Shown here one piece after another: positions 45,901 to 57,488 of a DNA stretch of 64,000 nt. The DNA is taken from positions 52,884,797 to 52,948,796 of the forward strand of contig OW028574.1 of assembly GCA_932294295.1 (NCBI GenBank). Direction: 5' to 3'. Each line of letters begins with the position of its first letter. The stretch's first letter is position 1. The position numbers and the translations under genes were made by a program. Below the pieces are notes generated by a model. That model saw nothing but the letters and a program-made list of their open reading frames with translations, was not told where the DNA came from and made no database searches. The DNA comes from Alitta virens. Taxonomy: Eukaryota > Annelida > Polychaeta > Phyllodocida > Nereididae.

Positions 45901-48059
45901 GTAGTGTTAGCCTGAAGAACCTCTTCATAATGCTACAGACCAATTGAGAACACCTGTGGCATTGCCAAGCATCTCTACAGGCTAGGGTCTTGTGCAACAC
46001 CAGAGACATCAACTGAAGTTATTATTACCTGCCATAGAATAAAGAATTATGTTGATGTGAGTTACAAATCAAAGGTAAGATTGAGTTGGTTTAAATTCCC
46101 AGTGGCTATAATTACAAAATGGTTTCAATGTCACCCAGTTTAGAAATCAATAGCCCCAGGTAATATGGCACATCTGCTCAAAGTTGACACGACGTTGTCT
46201 CAACATCAGGCCAATGTTAGGCTGACATAAAATGCTATCTGCTGGTATGTATATCAAAGCACCTAGAAACACAAATACAAATCTGTGACAATTGGCTATC
46301 CAATCAGTTTTAATCTCAGCTTGCTGTGGCATCCATGTTTTAACTGCGGCAATAAGAATAGGTATTATTGTAGACTGTTGAGGCAGCACAGGAAAATGCT
46401 TGCTATTTTGTTCAGGAAGAAGTCACATTGATATAACTGTACTTTTGCATTTTTTATGAAGGATCACTAAACAGAAATTTTAACACAACTTGTGCACTGT
46501 AAATTTCCTGATGCTGTTTAACCACTGGATATGAAAATACAGCAATACAGATCATTGACATGGTATGCAATATATCTCACATATGAACAGATTTTGACCA
46601 CCATATATCCAGCAGGATCAATGTATTTTCATTTACAAGATGGCAACTCCTCAGAGAATCTATTCAAGACCTGTAAGCACCCTGGGGCATTTGATGGCAC
46701 TAATCGTGATAAATATTGTCACTGGTGTGTATGCTTCACATTTTGCTTCACATTTGCAGATCAGGAATGACTGATGGTCTTTGCTTCATATCGTTGGAAT
46801 AGGTTCTGACTGTTGGTTTATATGTTCTTTGACAGCTTCTGTTTTAACTACAAAAAAACACTTTAGTCACAGTTTATTTGCAAAAAGAGTGAAGGATGAT
46901 GTGTCTCAAGTGTGCAATGGATTCTGAGATTAGTTTATAATTATACAGATGAAGAACAAGATTGGCACCCACTTCACTGGGTCAGAAACCGGCCATGCTT
47001 ATCAATTGATCGCCAACACTTGAACATTGTTAAATATCTCTTTAAATATCTGCACTTCTGTATCCAAACATTTGGGAACTTAGTAATCCCACCAACAAAA
47101 TGGAAATTTCTTTAGTTTCAAGACAACCAAAGTGACAAAGATCATCTAGAAAGTGCTGACTAAGGACATCAGATTAGTTGTACACTAATTTCTTTTTTAT
47201 TTCTTTTTTTTAAGCACCCCTAAAAATTAATTAGAAAAAAAAAAAAAAAATTTGTTTTCCAATGAGGTTCACTTACTGATGCAAGCACTCTATTTACGCA
47301 ATCTTTTATAGGATACATTCTACTTGGTCTCAATACATTGCCCTGGTGCACTCTGTGAGTTAAATTTTTAATAGCAAGTGACACAAAGAAAACACCCAGT
47401 AAAATCTCTTTGCTCTATGAAAGCATATTGTCTTCTCGGTAAATAGCAGCTTGTGTTTGCCAGTGAGAAACATCTTTGTTTCATCATCTTGATATGCTAA
47501 TGTTATTTTGAGATGGGTGATCCTGATGAAACTTTCATATCAGGTCACAGCAAGCAAAAAAAAAGACAAATGACTGCCTATCAGAGACACAATGAAACAA
47601 TAATGAGCTATCCAATAGCCTCACAACAGCCCAGCAGTCTTGTGAAATATAGCAGGGAGGTAATCCTTCAGTAAGTGCCTGGCTGATTCGATCTAACTCA
47701 GCATCAAAGAACCCAATCTTTCAGGGTTAAATTGCACTTTATTTTAGGTCCAGATACATTGTGATTTCATTGTTAGTCGAAGATTTAATGAGGACTCTAA
47801 TTGATTTCAAGAAGGTATGTTACTCTGCAGTCTGCATTAAATTATTTTTACAGACAATAGCTAACTTATCACTATGTTATATACAAGTACATTCTGAAAC
47901 TATGGGTAAATTTAAAAAAAAATCCATCATTATTAATTCCACTTTAGTCAATGACAAAGGCAACTGGACAGACTAGGTGTAAGTCAACCTATACATTGTA
48001 GCAAAGATATATATCAAAACACACAATTTGCCATTTAAAAATTGTCCAGCATCCTACAG

Positions 48060-48145
48060 GTTATGAGGTTTCCCAGCTGGATGTCACTTCGACGAAACAT
48101 TAAATTTGCAGTTCGAGACAACTAAAGGATCCTACCTTTAGGGTG
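48060..48145 (+). repeat. SINE-2-like core fragment at the end of block A
   Basis: GGTTATGAGGTTTCCCAGCT, GGATGTCACTTCGACGAAAC, TTAAATTTGCAG and ACTAAAGGATCC match 63,525-63,600 in block B. The GGATGTC...GAAACGTTAAAT wording corresponds to the SINE-2 GGATGTCGTTCGGATTAGAC core. Confidence 0.45.
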
Positions 48146-49440
48146 AATACTTATTGGCCATAAAACTACCAAAGTTAATCACCACAAAATACAAAAAAAT
48201 CTGATTTGATAAATATGACACATACAAGAAGAAAATGAGATAACGAAATATACAAATAATCTGGCTTAATAATAATAGGAAAATAGGATTATGAAATGTA
48301 TAAATAAGTAATGGAAAAGAAAAAAAAAGAAAATTATCATTTGATTAAAACAAAAAATTGCAGTAGGTCACATATCGATGAAAATTGATCAAAACAAACT
48401 TACTGGTTCAAGATTGTGCCCTTTTTGAAGATCTGTGGTGGGAAATTCCATTTAAAGTACCTAGTCATTTTGCACTTTGTAATTGACATAACATAACATA
48501 TGTATATCCTCCACTAAATTTGACATAAGAGGAAGGACCAGTATATCAAGCAACTAGAACCTGCCCTGTCTGTAAGTTGTCAGTACATTGCAAATGTTGT
48601 TAGAAGTGGTTAGTATGTGCCTGCTGAAGCAATCATTATTAACAAGATAATCCTAAGATTGGCAGGGACGCTGCAAAGCTGCAATGTATGTAAAGCAGAT
48701 TATGGTAGATACTTGTGACAAGAGATAAGCAAACATAACAGAATATTCCTAGAATGTATTGGTAATAGGTTAACTGCATATTCTTGCAGATTTAAAATTC
48801 CCATATGGTGCTGTAACATTTCACTTATTGTCACAGCAGGACTATTATAGTGTGGATCCCATGCACTGGTCACATGAGTCACCATGCTGAGGCAAGTAAA
48901 AAATTACATCCATGGGATAAATGTGTAACATGGTGTGGACTCGCATTATTACTATATCATTTTGTCCACCTCTGACAGCTGATCAATAATGAGCTACTGG
49001 GTCTGAAACTTGGCATATAAGACATTCTTCCACATCTAATGTGAAAATCTGCAAAAATTTGTCTGCTTCATATTCTAGCAAAGATAATGTCAAAAAAACT
49101 AATCAGCAAGGAATACTCTGCATATTATATTTTAGCAAAACATTCCGCGAAACAAGTTATTCTGCAAGACATTCTTGCCAAGAGAACGACATGTTGAAAC
49201 GCCCAAAAAGTTACTCTGCATAATATTTTTGGCAAGATAAAGCCAAAGTCATTAAAATTTAATCTGCAACACATTCTTCCAAACATAATGAGTAAAGATA
49301 TAAAATATTTTTTCTGCTGTTTTATGTACTTTTACGCAATAGTTGTTAAAAATCATTTAATTTCTTTTACATACAAGTTCTGTCTGTATTTTAACATGAG
49401 ATTTGATGAGCAAGACCTTTTTTTAGTGCTTTTAATTTAA
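48146..49440. other. Non-coding stretch between block A and the PHD gene
   Basis: No gene. It holds a SINE-2 tail (about 48,885-48,985: GAGGCAAGTAAAAAATTAC, GGGATAAATGTGTAACATGG, CTCTGACAGCTGATCA). The segment at 49,070-49,300 matches 33,330-33,520. Confidence 0.5.
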
Positions 49441-49545
49441 GTTAAAGCTGACCGCACCAATCGGACGTTTCAGAGGCCGGCAATGAACCTGCTGACCAGC
49501 CAGCGCCCCCTGCCGTCTGTCCGCTGTAACTCCATCGATGAAATG
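49441..49545 (+). promoter_or_regulatory. GC-rich, CCAAT-containing patch upstream of the PHD gene
   Basis: A short island of high GC and CpG in very AT-rich DNA. ACCAATCGG (about 49,455-49,463) is a good CCAAT box. ATGAACCTGCTGACCAGCCA (from about 49,483) opens a short frame, and GTAACT (near 49,526) could be a splice donor. It could be a promoter with a first exon of the gene whose next exon starts at 50,004, but the simple join of this frame does not keep phase. Only the composition and the motif are seen; the function is inferred. Confidence 0.3.
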
Positions 49546-50003
49546 AAAATATTGAATTGGTCCTGAGTAGTTGAATACCTAGTTATATAAATTTGGTGTT
49601 CATTTTACTAATAAACACCTGATAAATGATTATAACATAACTACTAATAAATACATTAATAATACATAAATTACATTTTTAGACCAGTGTAAAATTATGT
49701 TATGATGTCATAAAGGTATTATAACAGTTAAAAAACACCTCATATTCAAATGAAGTTTAAAGAAAATATTGACTTTAATCAACTGCTAATTAATGAAATA
49801 TAATCCCCATCAATTGAACATAACAGGGGTGAAAATATCCAAGTGTAGTAGATTAGGGAATAAGGGAATAAATAAAAAAAACTCCTGATTGCAATTAATA
49901 TAACGCTTTTGTGTTTGAATAAATGTGCAATATGATTGGTCACTTTCATTGCAATTTAGTTAATATTTCTAAGTATAAAGAGACCATGATGTATTCTATG
50001 CAG

Positions 50004-51531
50004 CTGCATATTTCAAGATGCTGATGAAGTCATGGCTTGTGACCGATGTCATTGGTGGCAACACAGAGCCTGTAGATCTGGTAAGTTTTTGGTTTCAATT
50101 ACTTTGTATGGGTCTGAATATTTATGATTTTATATATTTAATGTCTATATTTATATTTATCTCAACGTACTTATCTAAATTTTGTTAATATTGATTGGAC
50201 TTTATTATTATTTAGCCATATTTATTTAATTTGACTTTACTTCCACAAGTTAACTACAAAATGTGAATAATACATTGTCAGACACATTAAATATGGCTTA
50301 AAAATTAATCCCATCAATGAACTCAGGTTATTTATGTAGCCTTATTTGTTAAAGCTGTTAGTTTTAAGACCACCTATAGGGTTAATATTAATAATTAAGC
50401 AAACAATGTGACTCTTGATGCTTAATGTAAGTTGTGAGGTTAATCCTTTAATTCTTATTTAAACATGTCCCTCGCAGGAGTAATGTATACTCTATATGTA
50501 ATAATTAAAGATATGCAACATAGATACATATTTTAAACTTTATATAACAAGAACACAAATTATATGCTATTGTTAATAAAAATTCTTTATTTTCAGGTGT
50601 ATCTAAAAAAATGTATGACTTACTACACAGAGGTGGAGCTTTTCCATGGCTTTGCAGGAACTGCAAAGTGCACCCCTCAAGACACAGAGCAGTTCTACAT
50701 TCCACCATGCGATCATCTGTGGGATCAGCTGAACTGGCCAGTTTTGCTGCCATACCAGATTTAACTTCTGAAGGAGACACAAACAGAGGCTGTGATGTGA
50801 GTATATAAATTTATTCTTTAATTTAATCCACAATTATTTACATAATAGGATATTCTATGATAAAAAATTAAATATATACGTTATGTATAATACCTCATTT
50901 GTTATGTATAATACCTGTCACGAGTTTTACTGATAACTACACTCTATGTTTACAGGTACCAGATGCATCAGAACAGAGCAGCAGCTTTAGGGGGCATCTG
51001 TTTGACACTCAGGATGAAGAAGATTCCATGGTAAGTTATTATATTGTTTATTGAAATTAATTATTACAATGAAGAAGATAATATTTAACAAAGATAAGGA
51101 TCCATAAAACCGATATCGGTATCACAACACTAAATCATAATTCAATTTCAGCCTTCAGAGGTCAAAGAAGACTGCATTGCCTGAAAGGCAGGTGGCGAAC
51201 TTCAGTATGCAAGTTTCGTTCACTGAATTTATTGAAGAGGTATGTAGATAGAAATGTCAAAAATAATACGTAATATTCAATTCAGTTCGAAAACAACTAT
51301 CTATGTACTACTCAGTATATAACTTTGTATATTCTGACATTATAGGACAAACCACACAAGCAATAAATGTAAACTCATACAATTTTTGTGTGTTTTCAGA
51401 TTCACCCGGTCAGCGATGGCAAATTGCGCAGGTATCAGAGAACAACCTATGCAAACTACCAGGAAAACATCATACAGTTGTGGGAGGACTATTGTAACGT
51501 TCTAGAGTTTTGGATATATTTGTATCAATAA
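50004..51531 (+). CDS. Spliced PHD-finger protein (at least five exons)
   Basis: Exons: 50,004-50,080 (5' end partial), 50,597-50,796, 50,956-51,030, 51,159-51,239 and 51,400-51,531, stop TAA at 51,529. All introns are GT-AG (donors GTAAGT, GTGAGT, GTAAGT, GTATGT; acceptors TTTTCAG, TTTACAG, CCTTCAG, TTTTCAG) and phase is kept throughout. From the ATG at 50,032 the product is 178 residues. It begins MACDRCHWWQHRAC, giving C-x2-C-x4-H-x2-C; after exon 1 comes PWLCRNC (W-x-C-x2-C). With the CIFQDADEVM stretch just before the Met (C-x10-C-x2-C) this is a PHD zinc finger, a domain usually reading histone-tail marks. The first zinc ligand must come from an upstream exon joined at TATGCAG|CTGC, so the true start is unknown. 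The rest (charged, EEIHPVSDGKLRRYQRTTYA near the C-terminus) is not recognised. PHD fingers with a W-Q-H-R-x-C core also occur in transposon-derived proteins, so this may be a domesticated or mobile gene. Confidence 0.75.
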
Positions 51532-51532
51532 A
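51527..51532 (+). terminator. AATAAA polyadenylation signal of the PHD gene
   Basis: AATAAA overlaps the TAA stop codon of the last exon, so the 3' untranslated region would be very short (cleavage expected about 10-30 bases on, near 51,545-51,560). Confidence 0.6.
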
Positions 51533-52811
51533 TGTATTTCATATATATTAGGTTATTAGGTGTATAGAGGAAATGGGATTACTTGGTGTTGTTTTATTTC
51601 ATACTGGTTAAGTATTTTATTGGTATTAGTTGTCTACAGAGTGAGTTGCTGCATTAATCCTTTTGTGTTGCTGTTAATGATCATGAACAACTATCTTAAG
51701 TTCAAAGTGACTTAAGAAATTAGGCCAAGTATCTAAAATGGGCTGATATGCTTGAATGACTCCAAGGCTAATCTGGTGGCTCTAAACAGGTAACTTGGGT
51801 CATTTGCTGTTTTGAAGGAGTGGAGTGAAGAGCTCCATCTGTTTCCTTCTGGAAGCAATACACTCTACCACCACCTTACAGATATCAACTATCGTATGAA
51901 GCCAAGTTATGGATGCCATTTCAGCAGTGGGTAAATTTCCAAAGAGGATTTGATAGACAAGATTTGGTAGTCACCCAACACCAAACAAGACTCGGACTGT
52001 GGCAATATCCTCATCCTCCAGAGAGTAGAGAAAGACTCTGGCAACATCTTTGTTTTACCACACATATGGTGTGGACTGTTCCATCACAGGACTGTTTCAT
52101 CAAACACGTACAATTGTGGCAACATCCTTATTCCCCAGAGAGAAGAGAGAAAGACTGTGGCAATATCTTTGTTTCATCCACCCATGTGGTGTGGACTGTT
52201 CCATCAAACACGTACAATTGATAATTTTGTGTGACATGCATATAAAGTCCTATAAATAAATCATTGTTCATACTATTACTCTGTTGTCTCCTGTTGAGCA
52301 GCCTCGGGGTCATATTCCGTAACAACTATGAACAGCAAGAGTTATCAATTAGCCAACTGTTCAGAAGAATGTCCCAAGTACAGATGACACCAAATTGACC
52401 AAAGTATCCTGCTGGAGATGAATTATTTATTTATATATTTATTAATTGTTCCTTTTTTGGGTTGTGCATCTAATAAAAAAATCTGTACATTAAAATACTT
52501 CATTGTTATTGTTATGCATATTTTATTCGTCTGTCACAGTAAAATTGTGTGCTTTCATCCAAAGAAACATTGGCAAAATTAAAAAAAAAAAAATTCGGAT
52601 ATTTCAGACATTTCGGACATTTTTCGGACGTTTCGGGAAGCAGGCGTTTTGGGAATAGGGCATTTTGGTTTTCGGACGTTTCGTTACACTTGCTGTGTAT
52701 AAATAAACAGTTTTTTCAAATAGAGGTTAATTTAATGACTGCTTTTTATTTAAAGAAAACAGTCAGACTCTTGATATATTACTTTTACTTAATATTTTGG
52801 TCATATACATG
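51533..52811. other. Non-coding stretch between the PHD gene and block B
   Basis: No gene. A 102-codon frame at 51,913-52,221 runs through a 117-bp tandem repeat and is spurious. At 52,590-52,685 TTTCGGACATTT/TTTCGGACGTTTCG words recur at short intervals. TCGGACGTTTC also occurs at about 49,463 on the other side of the PHD gene. Confidence 0.45.
51999..52221. repeat. Two-unit tandem repeat, period 117 bp
   Basis: GTGGCAATATCC...AGAGAGTAGAGAAAGACT...GTGTGGACTGTTCCATC (from 51,999) is repeated from 52,116, each ending in AACACGTACAATTG. Unit 1 carries an extra CAGGACTGTTTCATCA. Confidence 0.8.
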
Positions 52812-53034
52812 TACATTTATGATCTTAAATTAACTATGACATGTATAGGCCAAGAACATCACACCAATAGTTACAGGTCTATATATTTGCAAACATACAG
52901 CATAGAAGCTAGATATACATGTAAATTTATGACCTTGAATTAGCTATGACATGTATAGGCCAACCGTAGAACATCACACCAATAGTTACAGGCCTATATA
53001 TTTGCAAACATACAGCATAGAAGCTAGAAGCTGT
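52812..53034. repeat. Two-unit tandem repeat at the left edge of block B, period about 110 bp
   Basis: The unit starting ACATTTATGATCTTAAATTA and ending ATACAGCATAGAAGCTAGA is repeated from 52,922 with a few substitutions and a 4-bp insertion. Block A has one equivalent (34,265-34,372), so the doubling is specific to B. Confidence 0.8.
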
Positions 53035-56000
53035 CAGTCACCTAAAACTGGTTAGCTGAAGTGAACAGTTGTCCTGCAGATACAAGATTATTGCAGATCC
53101 TGTGATAGAAGCCAGGCCAGGTCATTTTCCCATGCGGTTATGCACTTGGAGTATGTAATTGTATATGACTCAGCAGTGCTAAGACAGAATAGGCATGTTG
53201 ATTTTGTAGGTGGTACTTGAACCATCATTTCCTTACTCTACCAGTCTACATATAGCTGGAAATTTGATTTTAGTTCTAAAGTTGTTCTGTGCCCTGAGAA
53301 ATCAGTGCAATAAGGGAAAACTACATGTGCACTAAATTAAATTTTTTTTTCTTTACCTCCTTTGAGGGTGCTCTTTATAATTTTTTGGTGACATTTTTAT
53401 TTCTGTGAATTCATAAATATCTTTACTTTGGCATTGAGAAGTTTATCACCAGACTGCACATTACACAGAGCCCTGTGTTGGTCACTGAAGTTCAAGGTCA
53501 TCACCCTCAGTGTACCACCCATGCCACTAGGAGGCCCAGAACGTTCCAGGGCAGCAAGCCATACAAATGACAAGGGTGCATAACTAAGTAGGATAATACA
53601 TCACTTTGCCTTTGTTTTTATTAGCCGATTTTACGCTGCTTTCGTGAGAATTTTGGTAAATCCATGTCAGTAGTCTTGAATATGTGGAGGATACTGTAAT
53701 CACTATGAAGTCAGTAAATGGTATAAATAATACAGCAGACAACCATCCTAATGAAATACCCATTGCCAGCACCACGCTGTATACAATGGGCCTTTACAAA
53801 ACGTGTGGTGGGTGACATACCTTTTTTACCTCTGCTATCTACTGAGAGATGTACAAGGAGAGTGACAGTGACAAAGGAGCCTCTCTTTAGTGGTCCTGGA
53901 CTGAATGATAGTGGTACTGAAAAACTATGAAAGGACACAATTCAGCCACACAGCAGAGTACCGGACATGGGAGAAGAGTTTGATTCATCACACTTTAGGA
54001 CTGCATGATAGCAATTGAACGACCAGCATCACAAATTCAGCATCAAATGATGCACACATTCTTTGTTTATTAATTGTTATAGCCGCCATACTATTTTTGT
54101 ATCCTATTCTAGATCATTGGCACATATAATGGAGTGATTTTATTGCATGGTTGGTTCTGTTAGTGGAGCAAAGCACTAAAGAAACCATTGCATCAAAAAT
54201 GCAATTCTAGCATTTCTACACATATCGAATATATATTGTTCAGCCCAGGAATTCTGATGCCAGCTACTTCCAAATTCTAATTGGACTTCACTCTGGCTTC
54301 CCAACTTGCTCAGTAAGACACTGGTTTGATCCAACTTGGCGCATTTTCTCTCTAACCACTGCATTAAGCTTGCTGCTGATTCTTTAACCAGACTCTAGCT
54401 CATCACTGAGCTGAGATTTGGCTGTGTAGAACTGACTGTTGTCCTGGTGTTGAGTTAATATGTATAAAAGTATTAAGAAAGTAACTAAAAGATAGTTTGA
54501 AAAAGGAAAGATACCTTACATAAACATTTGTTGATTATGCAAATAAATAAACATTTAAATTCTGATATGATCATGAGGAGGAGTTGTATGTGAAACATTG
54601 TTGCCTTTTTAAGTAATAAAATTGGAATAATGTATATAACAATTTGATCTCCAAGCCTCTTGCAGATGCGCATGTAATAATATATTAATTTGGTTGAGAA
54701 TATAAGAAATTATGAAAGTATATTCTTTGTGAATCTGAGCTGAGGCAAATGTAACATCTTAGAACCACCAAACCACCCCGCTACTGTATGTATGTCATTT
54801 TAGCCATATATATATGATAGTCATATGACTGAGGATTGTCAGTTTAGAATTTTTCTGAAATTAAGATGCATCCACTATAATATTCTTGACCTTGAGTGCA
54901 ATGCACATATTTCCATTACTCAGGTAGACAATATAGCAGCTACATATAACCAAAAATCTGTTGTGGACATCAAGTGTGCTCGTGTTGAGTTGACTTGGTG
55001 AACCCAATATCCTTGATATCTGAAAGGCTACCTTGTCACCAATGGTGTCAGACTCTTCTGGAGCCTTGTCAACCCCAGAACTTCTATTTACCTCTTACTG
55101 CACTGAAATGTGAGACACCCACTTGCTGAAAGCCTGGATTGATTTGGTCAACTTGTATTTCTAAGGTAAAGGTAACTCTTTTTAAAACCAGAGAAGCTGC
55201 AAAGTAGTTTATCGATGGTTTGCATAAACTTTCTAAAATTGAAACCTACCATAAGTACGTTGTTTGCAATTTTACGGTGTAGTGAGTCTGGCAAATCTAG
55301 TTTGAATGGAGACTATAAGAACAAAATTAAAAACCTATATCTTTCCTAATTTATTTGCCAATAATGAGAGATTAAGTTAATAAAATCAGAGTATCAGTAT
55401 GGATTTATTATTATAATATTGAAAGAAATGGGGCATTTTCTTTTTTTTGCACGTGTGTACCCCTATTACTTGAAGTTCTGTCTATGTACCTACCGTCAAC
55501 TTTATAATTATGTGGATACCTAAATTCTCAACAATACCTCTTTCCTGAAAGTTCACAATCATTGCACTTAAAGATTTATATAATAGAGATGCTCAAAAAA
55601 GGTCATAGCCGATTTTATTGTGAATGGTAAAACTGCAATTTACCCTGCCAATAAGCCTATATATTTTGCTGATACTCAGATGATAACTGCTTAAACACAA
55701 TGGCTCACATATTTTATATTATTCGCAGCAACAAACACTGATGCAGTAAGAAAGTTCTGCCATAAAAATTATTTGGATTTCATAAAGGCAACATTCTCCA
55801 TACACTACAAAGACGGTGACTCACATATAACATATAACAAATAACCTTTGCTAATGACGATGACATACTTTCTATTTATTGTATTTGCTGCATTGCAAAT
55901 CAGACTATGGTTTTGTCTTTTTTTTAATTTTTTTGCACTTGTATATTTGCAAATTACATTGGAAATCAGATTAGCCTACTGTTAGCTACTTTTGGATATT

Positions 56001-56316
56001 ACCAATTCATGTGAAATGTTAGTAAGACCATTTCAAAAAGTTCTTTTAAAATATAAATGAACTGAGCTTTTGACTGTTAGCAGTGACACAATTCAAAACA
56101 ATACCACACTGTAATACAAGTCCAAGGTGTGCATAGGTGGAATTCACATCTGCATGATCAGTGTTTGTGCAAAAGCAGAGCTCAATATTTTGAGGATTTC
56201 TGAGGTGAAACTGAACACTGACACTAACCAGACCCAAGTGCTGACATCTGTGTGACAAATTATTTGAATTATTGACATCCATTTGCACTGCTTCATTTTC
56301 CTTGCTCACATTACAT

Positions 56317-57488
56317 GTTCAGCAATGTTTTTTCTTGATTATGTTACAGGAAGGTGAGATGGGAATGGATGCGAGGTAATACAGTGAGATTATTGTACTC
56401 ATGAATATCAAATGCACAAATGAAAGTTAGTGTTTGTGTTTTGCTGCCAAAACCACATGTAATGTAACAGTTAACAGACTTACAAACTATTGAGAATAAA
56501 GGTTTCCAACTCAAAGGGAATATTGTAAGGTATGTTTGGTATGACTGGTCACAGAGTGGTTGACATCAACTTGGCAAAGAAATTATTGCTATTGACCAGT
56601 TGTACATTTTTGATAGTAAGTCTATCACCCAGAAAACATAATACCCAGATATGCTCCGATAGTATGCTCTTTCAGATGTGCATCATTCCAATGTTAGCCT
56701 TCGATGGCTGTCATCAGGCAAAGTCAAGCCAATTAGGCATGGTATCCGTGTACACCAGAATAACATCAGCAAAAGTTGGTCTAATGTTGACCTTATAGAT
56801 CAAGTATGCCATCTTGGCTTATAACATGTCACATTGGCTTAATGTTGGCCAGCATCACCTCATATTAGATTAATAATGGGCCAACATCAGGCTGACCTGG
56901 TATGCTGTCTGGGTTTTCATTTAAACAATGGAAAGCATTCACTTCATCGACAAAATACCACAGAACCCATCAATAAAAACAACAGCACTACCGTAAGGTT
57001 TCTGACAGGAGAGTGACTCACTGGGGAATCGGACCTCACTTACGGGAAGCGATAGCGTTAACCATCACACCAAAGAGTCACTCATTGGTGCGAGGGTAAC
57101 AACCTGCTAGCTCTATTATACTATCAAGTCCACTGATTACCTAATAATGAGGTGCTTCATGCAAGCGCATGAAGCTAGATCAAAAGATGGATCAAACCAC
57201 TTCTCGCATTGTGAAAGAATACTTCAGAGTGCAACACAAACTTGATCAAATGACAGGCTTATAATTTTTGCCAAGCATAATAGTTGGCTTTGGATGGTAT
57301 GCTGTGTTTAGTATACTCAAAGCAGGTATTCCTCAAACATGTTCAAATTTATTACCCTGCCCTGAAAACAAGTTGTCAGAAGGACGGAGGAAGTCATATA
57401 TGGCTCTTTTGGAAAGTCAGTCTGACTACCTGTTGGTAACGTGGTGCTGCATATGACTAACTGTGGTCATTTTGAGAATTTTCTTTTT
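56317..57488 (+). repeat. Single diverged equivalent of the 1,756-bp unit
   Basis: Starts TTCAGCAATGTTTTTTCTTG and ends TTGAGAATTTTCTTTTTGGA. It is shorter than the block A units through several deletions. It shows that the ancestral duplicon had one unit. Confidence 0.85.
56643..56914. mobile_element. ACCCAGATAGCAT-type periodic element, block B copy
   Basis: Left end ACCCAGATATGCTCCG; right end complement ACCCAGACAGCATACCAGG. Inside, GTTAGCCT, GTTGGTCTAATGTTGACC, TTAATGTTGGCCAGC and TGGGCCAACATCAGGC repeat about every 20-60 bp, alternating with ATGCCATC/GGTATGC words. It has more internal units than the block A copies. Confidence 0.55.

Larger units (their letters stand above)
34255..48140 (+). 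repeat. Segmental duplication, block A
   Basis: About 13.9 kb, homologous and colinear with block B (52,812-63,605). Anchors, A to B: 35,268 to 53,769; 36,241 to 54,301; 37,402 to 55,336; 39,468 to 56,317; 43,065 to 57,592; 45,240 to 60,548; 46,140 to 61,605; 48,055 to 63,520. Removing the 1,756-bp tandem duplication and the 943-bp MITE brings A to about 11.2 kb, close to B's 10.8 kb. The copies differ by many substitutions and small indels. No open frame is conserved between copies, so I call no gene in it. Confidence 0.9.

Noticed and set aside
51913..52221. 102-codon frame downstream of the PHD gene
   Set aside because: Runs through a two-unit tandem repeat, lies beyond the gene's AATAAA and shows no domain.
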